Assembly: GCA_900110015.1 (NCBI GenBank)
Contig: FOCD01000007.1
Span: forward strand, 1 to 64,000
Direction of reading: 5' to 3'
DNA: 64,000 bases
Source of the DNA: Terribacillus saccharophilus
GTDB taxonomy: Bacteria > Bacillota > Bacilli > Bacillales > Amphibacillaceae
Positions 19,009-28,000 of this stretch are shown here, piece by piece; position 1 is the first letter of the stretch, and the number at the start of each line of letters is the position of its first letter. The position numbers were made by a program, and so were the translations under genes. Below the pieces are notes generated by a model. That model had not been told where the DNA came from. It was given only the letters and a program-made list of their open reading frames with translations, and did no database searches.

Positions 19009-19328
19009 TTGAATGCAGCTGTAAGAAAACTACGCATATCCTTTTTGAGGCAGATCTTGCTGATCCAATTTGGTGTGCTGTTTGTAATATGAATCTGGAT
19101 CTGGATGATTTTCCAGTGTCAGCGGCTTTAAGACTGAGAATAGCGCGCTGGACAGAAGGCTATGGAAGATGGTTGGATTGGGAAAGTGACAAGCTTAAAC
19201 CTGATGCAGAAACGTTAGAAGAAAATTTCAACAACGAAGGCAAGCTATTGTCTGTTGCAATACAGCAAGAACTTCATGACCTTACCATCACCTACAGACC
19301 TTCTCGGCTTAGTTTGTTATATAAGTAA
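19009..19328 (+). pseudogene. Small conserved protein gene, apparently frameshifted near its start
   Basis: The frame ending at 19328 reads HILFEADLADPIWC, then NLDLDDFPVSAALRLRIARW and GYGRWLDWES, and looks like a known type of small Bacillus protein of about 105 residues. In this frame no ATG, GTG or TTG precedes the conserved part, which is open back to 19008. A TTG at 19009 with GAGGGAG six bases before it reads MNAAVRK in another frame; one extra A in the AAAA run at 19026-19029 would join it perfectly to TTHILFE. So a one-base deletion, or a sequencing error, probably broke the gene. An ATG at 19089 would give only 79 residues. Confidence 0.65.
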
Positions 19329-19332
19329 AAAA

Positions 19333-19358
19333 GCTGTCAGCCAATTACGGCTGACAGC
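19333..19358. terminator. Bidirectional terminator
   Basis: A perfect 10-bp stem, GCTGTCAGCC and GGCTGACAGC, around AATTAC, with an A-run before and a T-run after, between convergent genes. Confidence 0.9.
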
Positions 19359-19365
19359 CTTTTTG

Positions 19366-20238
19366 TCATAGTTCTAATTCTAATCCTTCTTCAGCAAGAA
19401 AGAATCCACGCGTTCTTACGCTTTGGTATTCCTCGCTATCTGGATCCAGAACCGGATTCGAATGATTGAGATGCGTGAGATAGACTTTTGTTCCTACTGT
19501 ATCAACAACATTCTGAAGCCTGTCCATTGTTTCAATAATCGGCGGATGGGGGATTTGGCTGATATCCCGGCCGACTCCGGCAACTTCCTGCTTGCTGTAG
19601 AATGTCGCATCCACAATAACGAAATCAACCGTTTTTGCTATTTCTTCGATATCGTGATTCCATTCTTCCCATGAATCAATATCCGGAATGTACAGTGCTT
19701 TTTTGCTCGGTCCCTCGATAAGGAAGCCAAACGTTTCGGAGTACTCGTTCCGATGTGGCACTTCTACGGGAATAAAACGGACACGATCTCCAAGCTCTTG
19801 AGCCTTATCTGTATAAATGGTTTTAGTAACGATATTCTTCAAACCTACCAGCTGGCTCCATGGTGCATCTTTAGCTAATAGCTGTGACATTCTTTCGCTT
19901 GCATAAACAGGTAATTCAGATGTAGACATGCCTTCTTTTCCTAAGAAAAGAAGACCAGGATAGTGACCAGCATGTGCATGAGTCAAAATGATACTGTTCA
20001 TGATACCTGCTTCTGGATATGCTTTTTGCATGCTGTACAGCTGTTCCCGGAAATCTGGTGTCGCATCAATCATATGCCATGTTGAATCATCTGTGATGAT
20101 TGCCAAGCTCGCAGCATAATGACGGAATGTATGATCCGCATGAGCACGGCGGCAATTGGCGCAATAACAGTTTGCCTGTGGTACGCCGGCATCTTGTGCA
20201 CTGCCTAGAAATCGCAGCTTGATGTTATTAGCCTGCAT
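19366..20238 (-). CDS. PqqB-like metallo-beta-lactamase-fold hydrolase
   Basis: A 290-residue protein resembling PqqB: N-terminal FLGSAQDAGVPQ, a cysteine cluster NCYCANC (about 22-30), and later PHRNEYSETFGFLIEGP and VYLTHLNHSNPV. The usual HxHxDH metal motif appears as THAHAGHYPG (about 85-95), with Gly in place of Asp. No other pqq genes are near, so a role in PQQ synthesis is unlikely to be shown by context. The start at 20238 has GAAGGCG upstream and overlaps the nhaC stop by 11 bp, indicating translational coupling to the antiporter. Confidence 0.78.
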   Translation of the reverse strand: MQANNIKLRFLGSAQDAGVPQANCYCANCRRAHADHTFRHYAASLAIITDDSTWHMIDATPDFREQLYSMQKAYPEAGIMNSIILTHAHAGHYPGLLFLGKEGMSTSELPVYASERMSQLLAKDAPWSQLVGLKNIVTKTIYTDKAQELGDRVRFIPVEVPHRNEYSETFGFLIEGPSKKALYIPDIDSWEEWNHDIEEIAKTVDFVIVDATFYSKQEVAGVGRDISQIPHPPIIETMDRLQNVVDTVGTKVYLTHLNHSNPVLDPDSEEYQSVRTRGFFLAEEGLELEL

Positions 20239-21631
20239 GCTTGACGCCTTCTTTCGTATCATCTTTTTTAGTGATCGACAATCCTGTGTATCCGTAAATC
20301 ACGTTGATGAGCGGTACTAAGAAAATAAAGAAAGCGTACGGAATGTAATCATACGGGCTAACACCTAGAACACCCGCAGCAAAGAATGCCGGAACACTCC
20401 AAGGTACCATGTTGATACCAACGGCACCAGCGGCTTCCACACAGCGTGAAAGATTCTTCGCTGCCAAGTTCCGATCTTCAAAGGCTTGCTTAAAGGTACG
20501 GATTGGCAGGATGACTGCCAGAATCTGTGCGCCAGTAGCAAAACCAACCACTAATGCAGAAAGCACGGTGCTTCCTATTAAGGAACCAGTACTTTTCACG
20601 CGATTGATGAACGTCTCTGTGATGGTCTTGAGTACTCCGATGTCCTCCAGCATACCGCCAAGTGCAGTAGCAACCAATACGAGCCCGATTGTGCCCATCA
20701 TGGATGTGATTCCGCCGCGATGAAGCAGGTTATTCAAACTTTCCAAGCCAGTATCGCCGCTGAAGCCGTTCGTCATGGCGCCGATGATATCAGATACAGA
20801 TGCACCTTGAACGATATAAGCAAGAATAGCTCCTATAAGACTTATAAGTACCAAAGAAGGTAAAGTAGGATATTTCTTAATCAAAGCAACTACAGTCAAA
20901 AGCGGTACAAGTAACAGCAATGGATGGATGACAAATGTATCTGCCAAATGCGTATTGATCGTACGAATTTCCTCAATACTTTTTACTTCGCCTGCATAGT
21001 TCAAACCAACGATCCAATAAATCAGTACCGACAGTAAGAAAGCCGGTATGGTATCCCATAACATATGTCGGATGTGGCTGAATAAATCAACACCTGCCAT
21101 AGAGGCGGCAACGTTAGTTGTTTCTGATAATGGCGAGAATTTATCTCCTAGATAGGCTCCGGAAATAATTGCTCCTGCTACTAAAGCTAATGGAAAGCCC
21201 ATGCTGTCTCCGACTGCGATGAAAGCTAGTCCGACTGTTCCGATTGAAGCGAACGAGCTGCCAAGTGCCATAGAAAGAACACCAGTAGCAAGGGCCACAC
21301 TCGGAATAAAAATAGAAGGATGAATAAGATCAAGACCATAATAGATAAGCGTTGGAATTACCCCGCTGCTTATCCAAGACCCGATAATAATACCGACGAT
21401 GATCAGAATATAGACAGCAGGCAACGCCCTTTGGATTCCTTTGCCCATATAGGACTCGAGATCACTCCATTTGTGTCCAAGTAATACGCCTAGTACCGAA
21501 GTGACAATCAAGCTGATCATCAACGGCATGAGCATTCCCGCGTTCCAGTAGAACAGGGAGAAAAACGCAGCGACTGCGAGTGCGATTAGCGGAAGCAGCG
21601 CTTGAATAAAAAGAGGTTGTTTCTGCGTCAT
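20228..21631 (-). CDS. nhaC: Na+/H+ antiporter NhaC
   Basis: A 467-residue membrane antiporter with about 11-12 helices. Family motifs include GAIISGAYLGDKFSPLSETT (about 160-180) and AAGAVGINMVPWSVPAFFAAG near the C-terminus. It exchanges internal sodium for external protons and supports growth in salt or alkali. AAAGGAATT precedes the ATG. It is the first gene of a two-gene unit with the PqqB-like hydrolase and has a good promoter overlapped by a dyad. Confidence 0.92.
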   Translation of the reverse strand: MTQKQPLFIQALLPLIALAVAAFFSLFYWNAGMLMPLMISLIVTSVLGVLLGHKWSDLESYMGKGIQRALPAVYILIIVGIIIGSWISSGVIPTLIYYGLDLIHPSIFIPSVALATGVLSMALGSSFASIGTVGLAFIAVGDSMGFPLALVAGAIISGAYLGDKFSPLSETTNVAASMAGVDLFSHIRHMLWDTIPAFLLSVLIYWIVGLNYAGEVKSIEEIRTINTHLADTFVIHPLLLLVPLLTVVALIKKYPTLPSLVLISLIGAILAYIVQGASVSDIIGAMTNGFSGDTGLESLNNLLHRGGITSMMGTIGLVLVATALGGMLEDIGVLKTITETFINRVKSTGSLIGSTVLSALVVGFATGAQILAVILPIRTFKQAFEDRNLAAKNLSRCVEAAGAVGINMVPWSVPAFFAAGVLGVSPYDYIPYAFFIFLVPLINVIYGYTGLSITKKDDTKEGVKHAG

Positions 21632-21694
21632 GATAAATTCCTTTCTGAGAACATATTAAATTTTTTGGAAGTTCTCTTGTTATATATTCTTACA

Positions 21695-21723
21695 ATGATA
21701 GTTGTCAGTGTTACAAGTGTCAA
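21695..21723 (-). promoter_or_regulatory. Sigma-A promoter of nhaC
   Basis: On the minus strand, TTGACA (21723-21718), a 17-bp spacer and TATCAT (21700-21695). It points to nhaC, about 65 bp away. Confidence 0.7.
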
Positions 21724-21730
21724 TGTAACA
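21709..21730. promoter_or_regulatory. Dyad overlapping the nhaC -35, possible operator
   Basis: TGTTACA (21709-21715) and TGTAACA (21724-21730) form 7-bp inverted arms around an 8-bp spacer that contains the -35 hexamer. No regulator gene is adjacent. Confidence 0.5.
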
Positions 21731-21794
21731 ATTTAATTTCGAAAATTTTGAATTTGAGACTTGCTTTCATGTGAATAAGAAGAAAAGCAAGGCA

Positions 21795-21838
21795 TATAAT
21801 CCGTTATAGGTGTCAGGTGGAGTCCTGACTTTTCTTTT
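21795..21838 (+). promoter_or_regulatory. TATAAT box and terminator-like hairpin in the leader of the mannoside operon
   Basis: A perfect TATAAT lies at 21795-21800, with a weak TGAATA 17 bp before it. Downstream, GTCAGG (21812-21817) and CCTGAC (21824-21829) form a hairpin followed by TTTTCTTTT. It could be a leader attenuator or a small operator. Confidence 0.45.
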
Positions 21839-21847
21839 GGAACAATA

Positions 21848-21861
21848 TGTATGCGCTTTCA
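21848..21861 (-). promoter_or_regulatory. cre site of the mannoside operon
   Basis: The minus strand reads TGAAAGCGCATACA, which matches TGWAANCGNTNWCA except for one position. It lies about 40 bp before the first gene, consistent with CcpA control. Confidence 0.65.
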
Positions 21862-21899
21862 TTTTATGATTAAGGCAGAATCAAGAGGAGGAGTTGTAG

Positions 21900-23264
21900 A
21901 TGTGGAAGAGTGCTAAAGGTGTATGGTTGTTCATGCTTATTTTCATTCTAGTCACGATGGCAGCGTGCTCCAGCAATACAGAATCAGAAGATGGTAAGAA
22001 AGAACTTACTGTCGTATATCGATCTCCTGGTTCAGTAGATTCACTTATGAATTTTTTTGAGTCTGGGGTCATAGAGGAATTCGAAAAGGAACATCCAGAT
22101 ATCGATGTGAAGATAACGCCAATTACAGCGAGTGAGGGAGACTATTTCTCTAAAGTTGCACTGCAGATGAAGTCAGCCGAAACGGCACCGGATGTTGTAT
22201 CTGAGGATACATTCATGCTTAATTCTGATGCGAATGCCGGCTATCTTGATCCTTTGGATGATCGCATCGCTGAGTGGGAGGAATGGGATAACATCATTGA
22301 AAATTTGAAATCCGGTGTGACAGCCGAAGATGGCAAGGTGTATGGAGTGCCGTCTACTTCTGATTCACGCGGACTTTGGTACAGCAAGGAACTATTCGCG
22401 GAAGCGGGTCTTCCTGTACCATGGGAACCGAAAAATTGGGAAGAGGTACTTCGTGCAGCAATAACGATTAAAGAAAAGACAGACGGAGTGACACCTCTTT
22501 TCATGCAAGTCGGAAAAGCCAACGGCGAGGCAGTTTCCATGCAGACACTGGAGATGCTGTTATATGGAACCGGCGATACACTCTATGACGATTCTGATAA
22601 AAAATGGGTTGTGGAAAGTCCAGGTTTACTGGATTCGTTCCGCTTTATTTCACAGGTGTACGACGTTGAAAAAGTTGGTCCTGATTTCTCTGTCGTCATG
22701 AGCGGCCAGTCCGGAAACGTGGCTTTCCAGCAGTTATTCCCGCAAAAGAAGCTGGCAATAGCACTGGATGGCAGCTGGAATGCCCGGAACTGGGCCGAGA
22801 ACGGAGCAGCTCCGATTGAAAATGTCGAGGAGAAAATAGGGTTTGCACCAATGCCGACGCAAAATGGTCAAGAGCCGGGGGCAATTACGATGAGTGGCGG
22901 CTGGGCTTGGGCAATTCCATCCAAAGCAGATATGAAGGAAGAAGCATGGGAGTTCATTCAATTCCTGATGGAAAAGGATAACAGTATCAATCGCTCACTG
23001 ACAGATGGTAACTTGAATACTCGGACAGATGCTGTTGAAGTAGAAGAGTATGTGAACCGTCCATTTGCCAAAGAATCGCAAGCATACTTGGAAAATGCAC
23101 AATTCAGACCAGCAAATGATAAGTATCCAGCAGTTTCCACGCAGCTGCAGACAGTTGTTGAAGCAATTGCAACTGGAAAACTGACTCCTGAAGATGCTGT
23201 GCAGCAATATAAAGCTGGAGTAGAACGAGTGGTAGGCAAAGAAAACACGAAGGTGGCTGAATAG
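21900..23264 (+). CDS. Sugar ABC transporter substrate-binding lipoprotein
   Basis: A 454-residue family-1 extracellular solute-binding protein with a signal peptide ending in MAAC (Cys23 as the lipidation site). It shows the motifs ELTVVYRSPGSVDS at the start, AFQQLFPQKKLAIALDGSW and ITMSGGWAWAIPS, typical of oligosaccharide binders. AGGAGGAG sets the start. It heads an operon with two sugar permeases and a GH38 alpha-mannosidase, so an alpha-mannoside is the likely ligand. Confidence 0.88.
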   Translation: MWKSAKGVWLFMLIFILVTMAACSSNTESEDGKKELTVVYRSPGSVDSLMNFFESGVIEEFEKEHPDIDVKITPITASEGDYFSKVALQMKSAETAPDVVSEDTFMLNSDANAGYLDPLDDRIAEWEEWDNIIENLKSGVTAEDGKVYGVPSTSDSRGLWYSKELFAEAGLPVPWEPKNWEEVLRAAITIKEKTDGVTPLFMQVGKANGEAVSMQTLEMLLYGTGDTLYDDSDKKWVVESPGLLDSFRFISQVYDVEKVGPDFSVVMSGQSGNVAFQQLFPQKKLAIALDGSWNARNWAENGAAPIENVEEKIGFAPMPTQNGQEPGAITMSGGWAWAIPSKADMKEEAWEFIQFLMEKDNSINRSLTDGNLNTRTDAVEVEEYVNRPFAKESQAYLENAQFRPANDKYPAVSTQLQTVVEAIATGKLTPEDAVQQYKAGVERVVGKENTKVAE

Positions 23265-23274
23265 AAAACCATCC

Positions 23275-23308
23275 ATCAAGGGCGCTGGAATATCCAGCTC
23301 CCTTTGAT
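23275..23308 (+). promoter_or_regulatory. Intercistronic stem-loop between binding-protein and permease genes
   Basis: Arms ATCAAGGGcGCTGG and CCAGCtCCCTTTGAT around AATAT form a long imperfect hairpin without a T-run. Such hairpins after binding-protein genes stabilise the 5' part of the mRNA, so that more binding protein than permease is made. Confidence 0.65.
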
Positions 23309-23335
23309 TGGGCGGGAGAAAGGTGACGAATATGT

Positions 23336-24193
23336 ATGCATAGAAAAGCGATACTTTTTCTGTCTCCATCTTGGATTCTTCTTTTATTATTTTTCATAAC
23401 TCCGATGTTACTGACTTTCGGCTTTGCTTTTACGAATTTGTCACTTACAGGGACCGATGCAGCCAACATTCAATTTATTGGATTCCAAAATTTCACCAAT
23501 ATGTTTCAAGATCCAGAATTTCGAATTAGCGTGTTTCGGACACTTATTTTCTTGCTTTTCTCTGCCGTAGTCGGACAGGTTGTATTAGGATTGATCCTTG
23601 CATTGTTAATGAAGGAAAAGGCTCGCGGTTTTCGCCGATTCATAGGTGTAATCGTAATTGCCGGCTGGGTGACGCCGGAGATTGTCGTAGCTTTTTGCTG
23701 GGTGGCTTTCTTGAGCGATGCAGGTACGTTTAATAGCATTCTGCAAGGTATTGGCTTTGAACCAATCACTTGGTTGTTCACCTTCCCGATGGTAAGTGTC
23801 ATTATCGCAAACATTTGGCATGGCACTGCTTTTTCAATGATGGTGTTCCAGGCGGCATTGGATGATGTGCCAAAATCGGTACAAGAAGCTGCCGTCATAG
23901 ATGGGGCGTCCCGGTGGCAGATATTTTTCCGCGTAACACTCCCGATTGTTAAAGGCTCGATAGTTACTAATATGATGCTCGTCACGCTGCAGACACTTGG
24001 TGTCTTCACGTTGATCTATACGATGACAGGCGGGGGACCAGGCAATGCTACACAGATTCTTCCAATATTCATGTACAATCAAGCATTCGTTAACTACCAA
24101 TTCGGATATGGTACAGCCATTTCGTTAGTTCTGCTCGTTATCGGTACGGTTGCCAGTCTGCTGTACATGCGTTTTATGAAAGTAAAACTATAA
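23336..24193 (+). CDS. Sugar ABC transporter permease, MalF/UgpA type
   Basis: A 285-residue permease with six helices and the EAA-type loop VQEAAVIDGASRWQIFFRVT (about 185-205), followed by LPIVKGSIVTNMML. It belongs to the carbohydrate (CUT1) permease group. AAGGTG precedes the ATG by about 10 bp. It forms a pair with the next gene. Confidence 0.9.
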   Translation: MHRKAILFLSPSWILLLLFFITPMLLTFGFAFTNLSLTGTDAANIQFIGFQNFTNMFQDPEFRISVFRTLIFLLFSAVVGQVVLGLILALLMKEKARGFRRFIGVIVIAGWVTPEIVVAFCWVAFLSDAGTFNSILQGIGFEPITWLFTFPMVSVIIANIWHGTAFSMMVFQAALDDVPKSVQEAAVIDGASRWQIFFRVTLPIVKGSIVTNMMLVTLQTLGVFTLIYTMTGGGPGNATQILPIFMYNQAFVNYQFGYGTAISLVLLVIGTVASLLYMRFMKVKL

Positions 24194-24209
24194 GGAGGAG
24201 GGATGCAGA

Positions 24210-25034
24210 ATGAAGGTATCGAAAAAAGAATTAGTAATCCACTATCTGGCGCTGATCTTCTTAGCTATCTGCTTCTTACTACCTTTTTTATGGCTCGTAT
24301 TCGCTTCCTTCGATCAACAGGCAACCCAAGCAATCAAGCTGCCGGAGAAATGGACACTGGATAACTTTACAGCTATTCTTTCAGATCCAAGTAATATACG
24401 GTCCTTTGCAATCGGTTTGTTCATATCTCTTGGGCAGGCAACGATTGTCGTAATTGTTGCGGGATTGGCAGCTTATCCGCTTTCCCGATATAGGCTGCGT
24501 TACAAGCGTTCATTCCTGCTTACCATTTTATTCATGACGTCTTTACCGATCACGGCAGTTATGGTGCCAGTCTATCAGCTGTTCCTCTTCTTGAACATCC
24601 AGGATTCGATTATTTTCACGACGATTTTCCTTGCGGCATCAGGGTTGCCTTATGCTATCTGGATGATGAAGAATTTTATGGATGCGGTGCCAATTGAACT
24701 GGAGGAATCTGCATGGGTTGATGGTGCGTCAGTACTGACTAGTATGCGTAAAGTAGTTGGGCCGTTAATGCTGCCAGGAATCTTTACGATTGCAATTTTC
24801 ACATTTACAGGCAGCTGGGGGAATTTCTTTGTTCCTTATATTTTGCTGCAGACACAGGAGAAGCTTCCAGCGTCTGTGACACTGTATCAGTTTTTCGGGA
24901 ATTACGGCATTATCGAGTACGGTAAATTAGCAGCGTTTTCTATGCTGTACACGATGCCGTCTATCATTCTTTATATCTTTGCACAAAAATATATGTCTAA
25001 GGGCTTCAGTCTCGGCGGAGCATCCAAGGGCTAA
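24210..25034 (+). CDS. Sugar ABC transporter permease, MalG/UgpE type
   Basis: The 274-residue second permease of the CUT1 importer, with six helices and the EAA-type loop ELEESAWVDGASVLTSMRKV (about 165-190). AAGGAGGAGG precedes the start. No ATPase gene follows; the operon goes straight to the alpha-mannosidase. The importer therefore probably uses a shared MsmX-like ATPase encoded elsewhere, as known for several Bacillus CUT1 systems. Confidence 0.9.
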   Translation: MKVSKKELVIHYLALIFLAICFLLPFLWLVFASFDQQATQAIKLPEKWTLDNFTAILSDPSNIRSFAIGLFISLGQATIVVIVAGLAAYPLSRYRLRYKRSFLLTILFMTSLPITAVMVPVYQLFLFLNIQDSIIFTTIFLAASGLPYAIWMMKNFMDAVPIELEESAWVDGASVLTSMRKVVGPLMLPGIFTIAIFTFTGSWGNFFVPYILLQTQEKLPASVTLYQFFGNYGIIEYGKLAAFSMLYTMPSIILYIFAQKYMSKGFSLGGASKG

Positions 25035-25046
25035 AGGAGTGTAAGT

Positions 25047-28000
25047 ATGTTGAGTTTGAAAGAACTTCAGCTGGAAAGAAGAATAGAAGAATTGGAGAAT
25101 TACCGTTATCGTGATCGGCGTGATTTACAGCATTTTCTAGCGTTGGAAGATCAGGAGAAGAAGGTGGCACCTGAAGTTCCAGGTCTAAGTGAATTTACTG
25201 AGAAGCTGCATGTTGGAGAGCATTGGAAAGGCCGAGATCGTTATCTTTGGCTGGCCAAGGAAATCGCTCTTCCCAAAGAGTGGGCAGGAAAGCAGGTAGT
25301 TGGTGTATTCGATTTTGGCAAGACTGGCGGAGGAGGCAATTCAGGCTTTGAGTCACAATGCTATGTAAACAATGTGATGCATCAAGCAGTAGATTCCAAT
25401 CACCAGGAACTTTTCTTTGAGGATGACTGGCATGAAGATTCTATTCTCTTGGCATTTCGTCTTTGGTCTGGCTTGGAAGGCGGGGGTACAAGGGTAGACC
25501 AGGAGCATCAAATAAAGCGGGCTGAAGTAGCCCTTTTCGATGAGCAAACGGATGATTTGTATTATACAGGTTTTGCTATTTTGGAAACGATACGTGTACT
25601 AGACGTGAATGCTGCGGAGCGAGTCCAGTTATTATCGCTGTTAGATCAGACTGTCAGGTTAATTGATTGGAGCTCCCCTGGAAGCGATACATTCTATGAT
25701 TCTATTTATGAGGCAAACGACTATCTTCAAAAAGAATTGGATAATCTGGACAGCGATTCTCCAATCACAATTCGCTGTATCGGTCACACCCATATTGATG
25801 TAGCGTGGCTGTGGCGTTTGAAACATACGAGGGAAAAAGCTGGCCGCTCCTTTTCCACTGTACTGCGTCTGATGGAAAAATTTCCTGATTATAAGTTTCT
25901 GCAAACACAACCACAGCTCTATAGCTATGTAAAACAAGACTTCCCGGAGCTATACGCACAGATTAAAGAAAGAATTGCTGATGGGCAGTGGGAAGTGGAC
26001 GGTGCGATGTGGCTGGAAGCTGATTGTAACTTGCCTTCGGGTGAATCATTGGTGCGTCAGATCTTACAGGGCGCTAAGTTCATCCAAGAGGAATTTGGAA
26101 AAGATGTGAACTACCTTTGGCTGCCGGATGTGTTCGGCTATTCCTGGGCATTGCCTCAGATCCTCAGCAAGGCAGGAATCAATACATTCCTAACGTCCAA
26201 AATCAGCTGGAACCAATTCAATCGGATGCCAAATGACACATTTACATGGAGAGGATTAGATGGAAGTGAGGTGCTGACCCAATTCATCACGACACCAGAC
26301 CCATCACCTCGCGAAAATACATGGTTCGCTACTTATAACGGTCAAATCCTGCCAGATACCGTCACAGGTACATGGGATAACTACAAAAATAAAGCACTTA
26401 CGAAGGAACTGCTTCTTTCCTATGGCTACGGAGATGGAGGAGGCGGTGTAAACAGGACGATGCTCGAAATGCGCAGAAGACTGGATCGTATGCCAGGGCT
26501 GCCTAACGTCAAGACAGGAGATGTTAAAAGTTATTTCGAATCGCTGCATGATCAGACCAAAAATACATCAGAGTTCATGCCGATTTGGGATGGAGAGCTT
26601 TATTTGGAATATCACCGCGGTACGTATACGAGTCAAGCCTACAATAAAAAAATGAATCGCAGGATGGAACTCGAGCTGCGTGAAACGGAATTCCTGCATG
26701 TTTGGAAAGCGATTCAGGCAGATGATTTTTTGAGGTATCCATCTTCTACGTTAGAAGAGGTATGGCGGACAGTATTGCGTAATCAATTCCACGATATCAT
26801 TCCGGGATCTTCGATTCGAGAAGTATATGAAGATAGTGAGGCAGAATACGAGGAAGCATATGCAAAGCTTCAAGGTCTGCAAAAAGATGCCACAGCTGAT
26901 TTGGTTACAGATAAGGAGCACACGTGGAGTATTGTTAATTCTTCATCTTGGGAAATGGATGGTATCATTAAAATAGAGACAGAGGATCAAGGTGTATGGG
27001 AGGATGAAAACGGCAGTTCTTTGGTGGCACAAAAACACAAAGACGGCTGGCTGGTAGAAGTACCGGCTGTACCAGGAACGGGACGTAAACAGGTTCATTT
27101 AAAGACTGACAAAAAAGTTTCAGAGCAAGAAGATGAGTGGTTCGAGCTGAAGAATCGGGAGCTCGTAACACCATTTTATGAAGCCAGTTTTAATGAATAC
27201 GGTCAGCTTCAGTCGCTATATGATAGGAAAGCAAAACGTCATGTACTAGCTGAGTCGGAGAACGGAAATGTGTTTCAGGTGTTTGAGGATAAGCCGCTAG
27301 ATTATGATGCATGGGATATTGATCTATTTTATCAGGAGAAAAAGAAAGAAGTTACGAACCTGCTCGATTTTACTTTGAAAGAAGCCGGACCGCTGCAGCT
27401 GGTGATAGAAGCGTGTTGGCAGTATGGCAGATCAACTATTCATCAAGACATTATCTTCTACCGCAATCAGAAAGTAATAGATTTCAAAACAGAAGTAGAT
27501 TGGCATGAGCGTCAGCAACTATTGAAAACAGCTTTTCCGGTCCGTATTCGGGCAACAGAAGCAACATATGATATCCAATACGGCAACGTCAAACGGCCGA
27601 CACATTGGAATACATCTTGGGATATAGCCAGGTTCGAATCTGTCGCCCATCAATGGGTCGATTTCTCGGAACAAAATTATGGCGTCAGTCTGCTTAACGA
27701 TTGCAAATACGGACATGACATCAAAGATCATACAATTCGCTTGTCCTTGATCAAATCCGCAATCGCACCGGATATTGAACAAGATCAAGGTCGTCATATA
27801 TTCTCTTATTCCCTTTACCCGCATGAGAAAGGATGGGTAGAGGCAAATACTGTACAGGAAGCATGGAAGCTTAATCAGCCTTTCCAAGTATACTGCGGAG
27901 AAAATGACAAAGCCGGGGAAAGACTATTTTCTATCGATAACACGAATGTGCAGCTGGATGCCATTAAGAAAGCAGAAGATAATGAAGATATCATCATCCG

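Noticed and set aside
21791-21830. ATATAATCC followed by small hairpins, reminiscent of a purine riboswitch
   Set aside because: The conserved loop-loop core of purine riboswitches is absent, and the downstream genes are for sugar uptake.
22958-23469. Several overlapping minus-strand frames of 100-124 codons
   Set aside because: They are shadows of the binding-protein and permease genes, lack ribosome sites and are rich in Cys, Phe and Ser as is typical of antisense frames.
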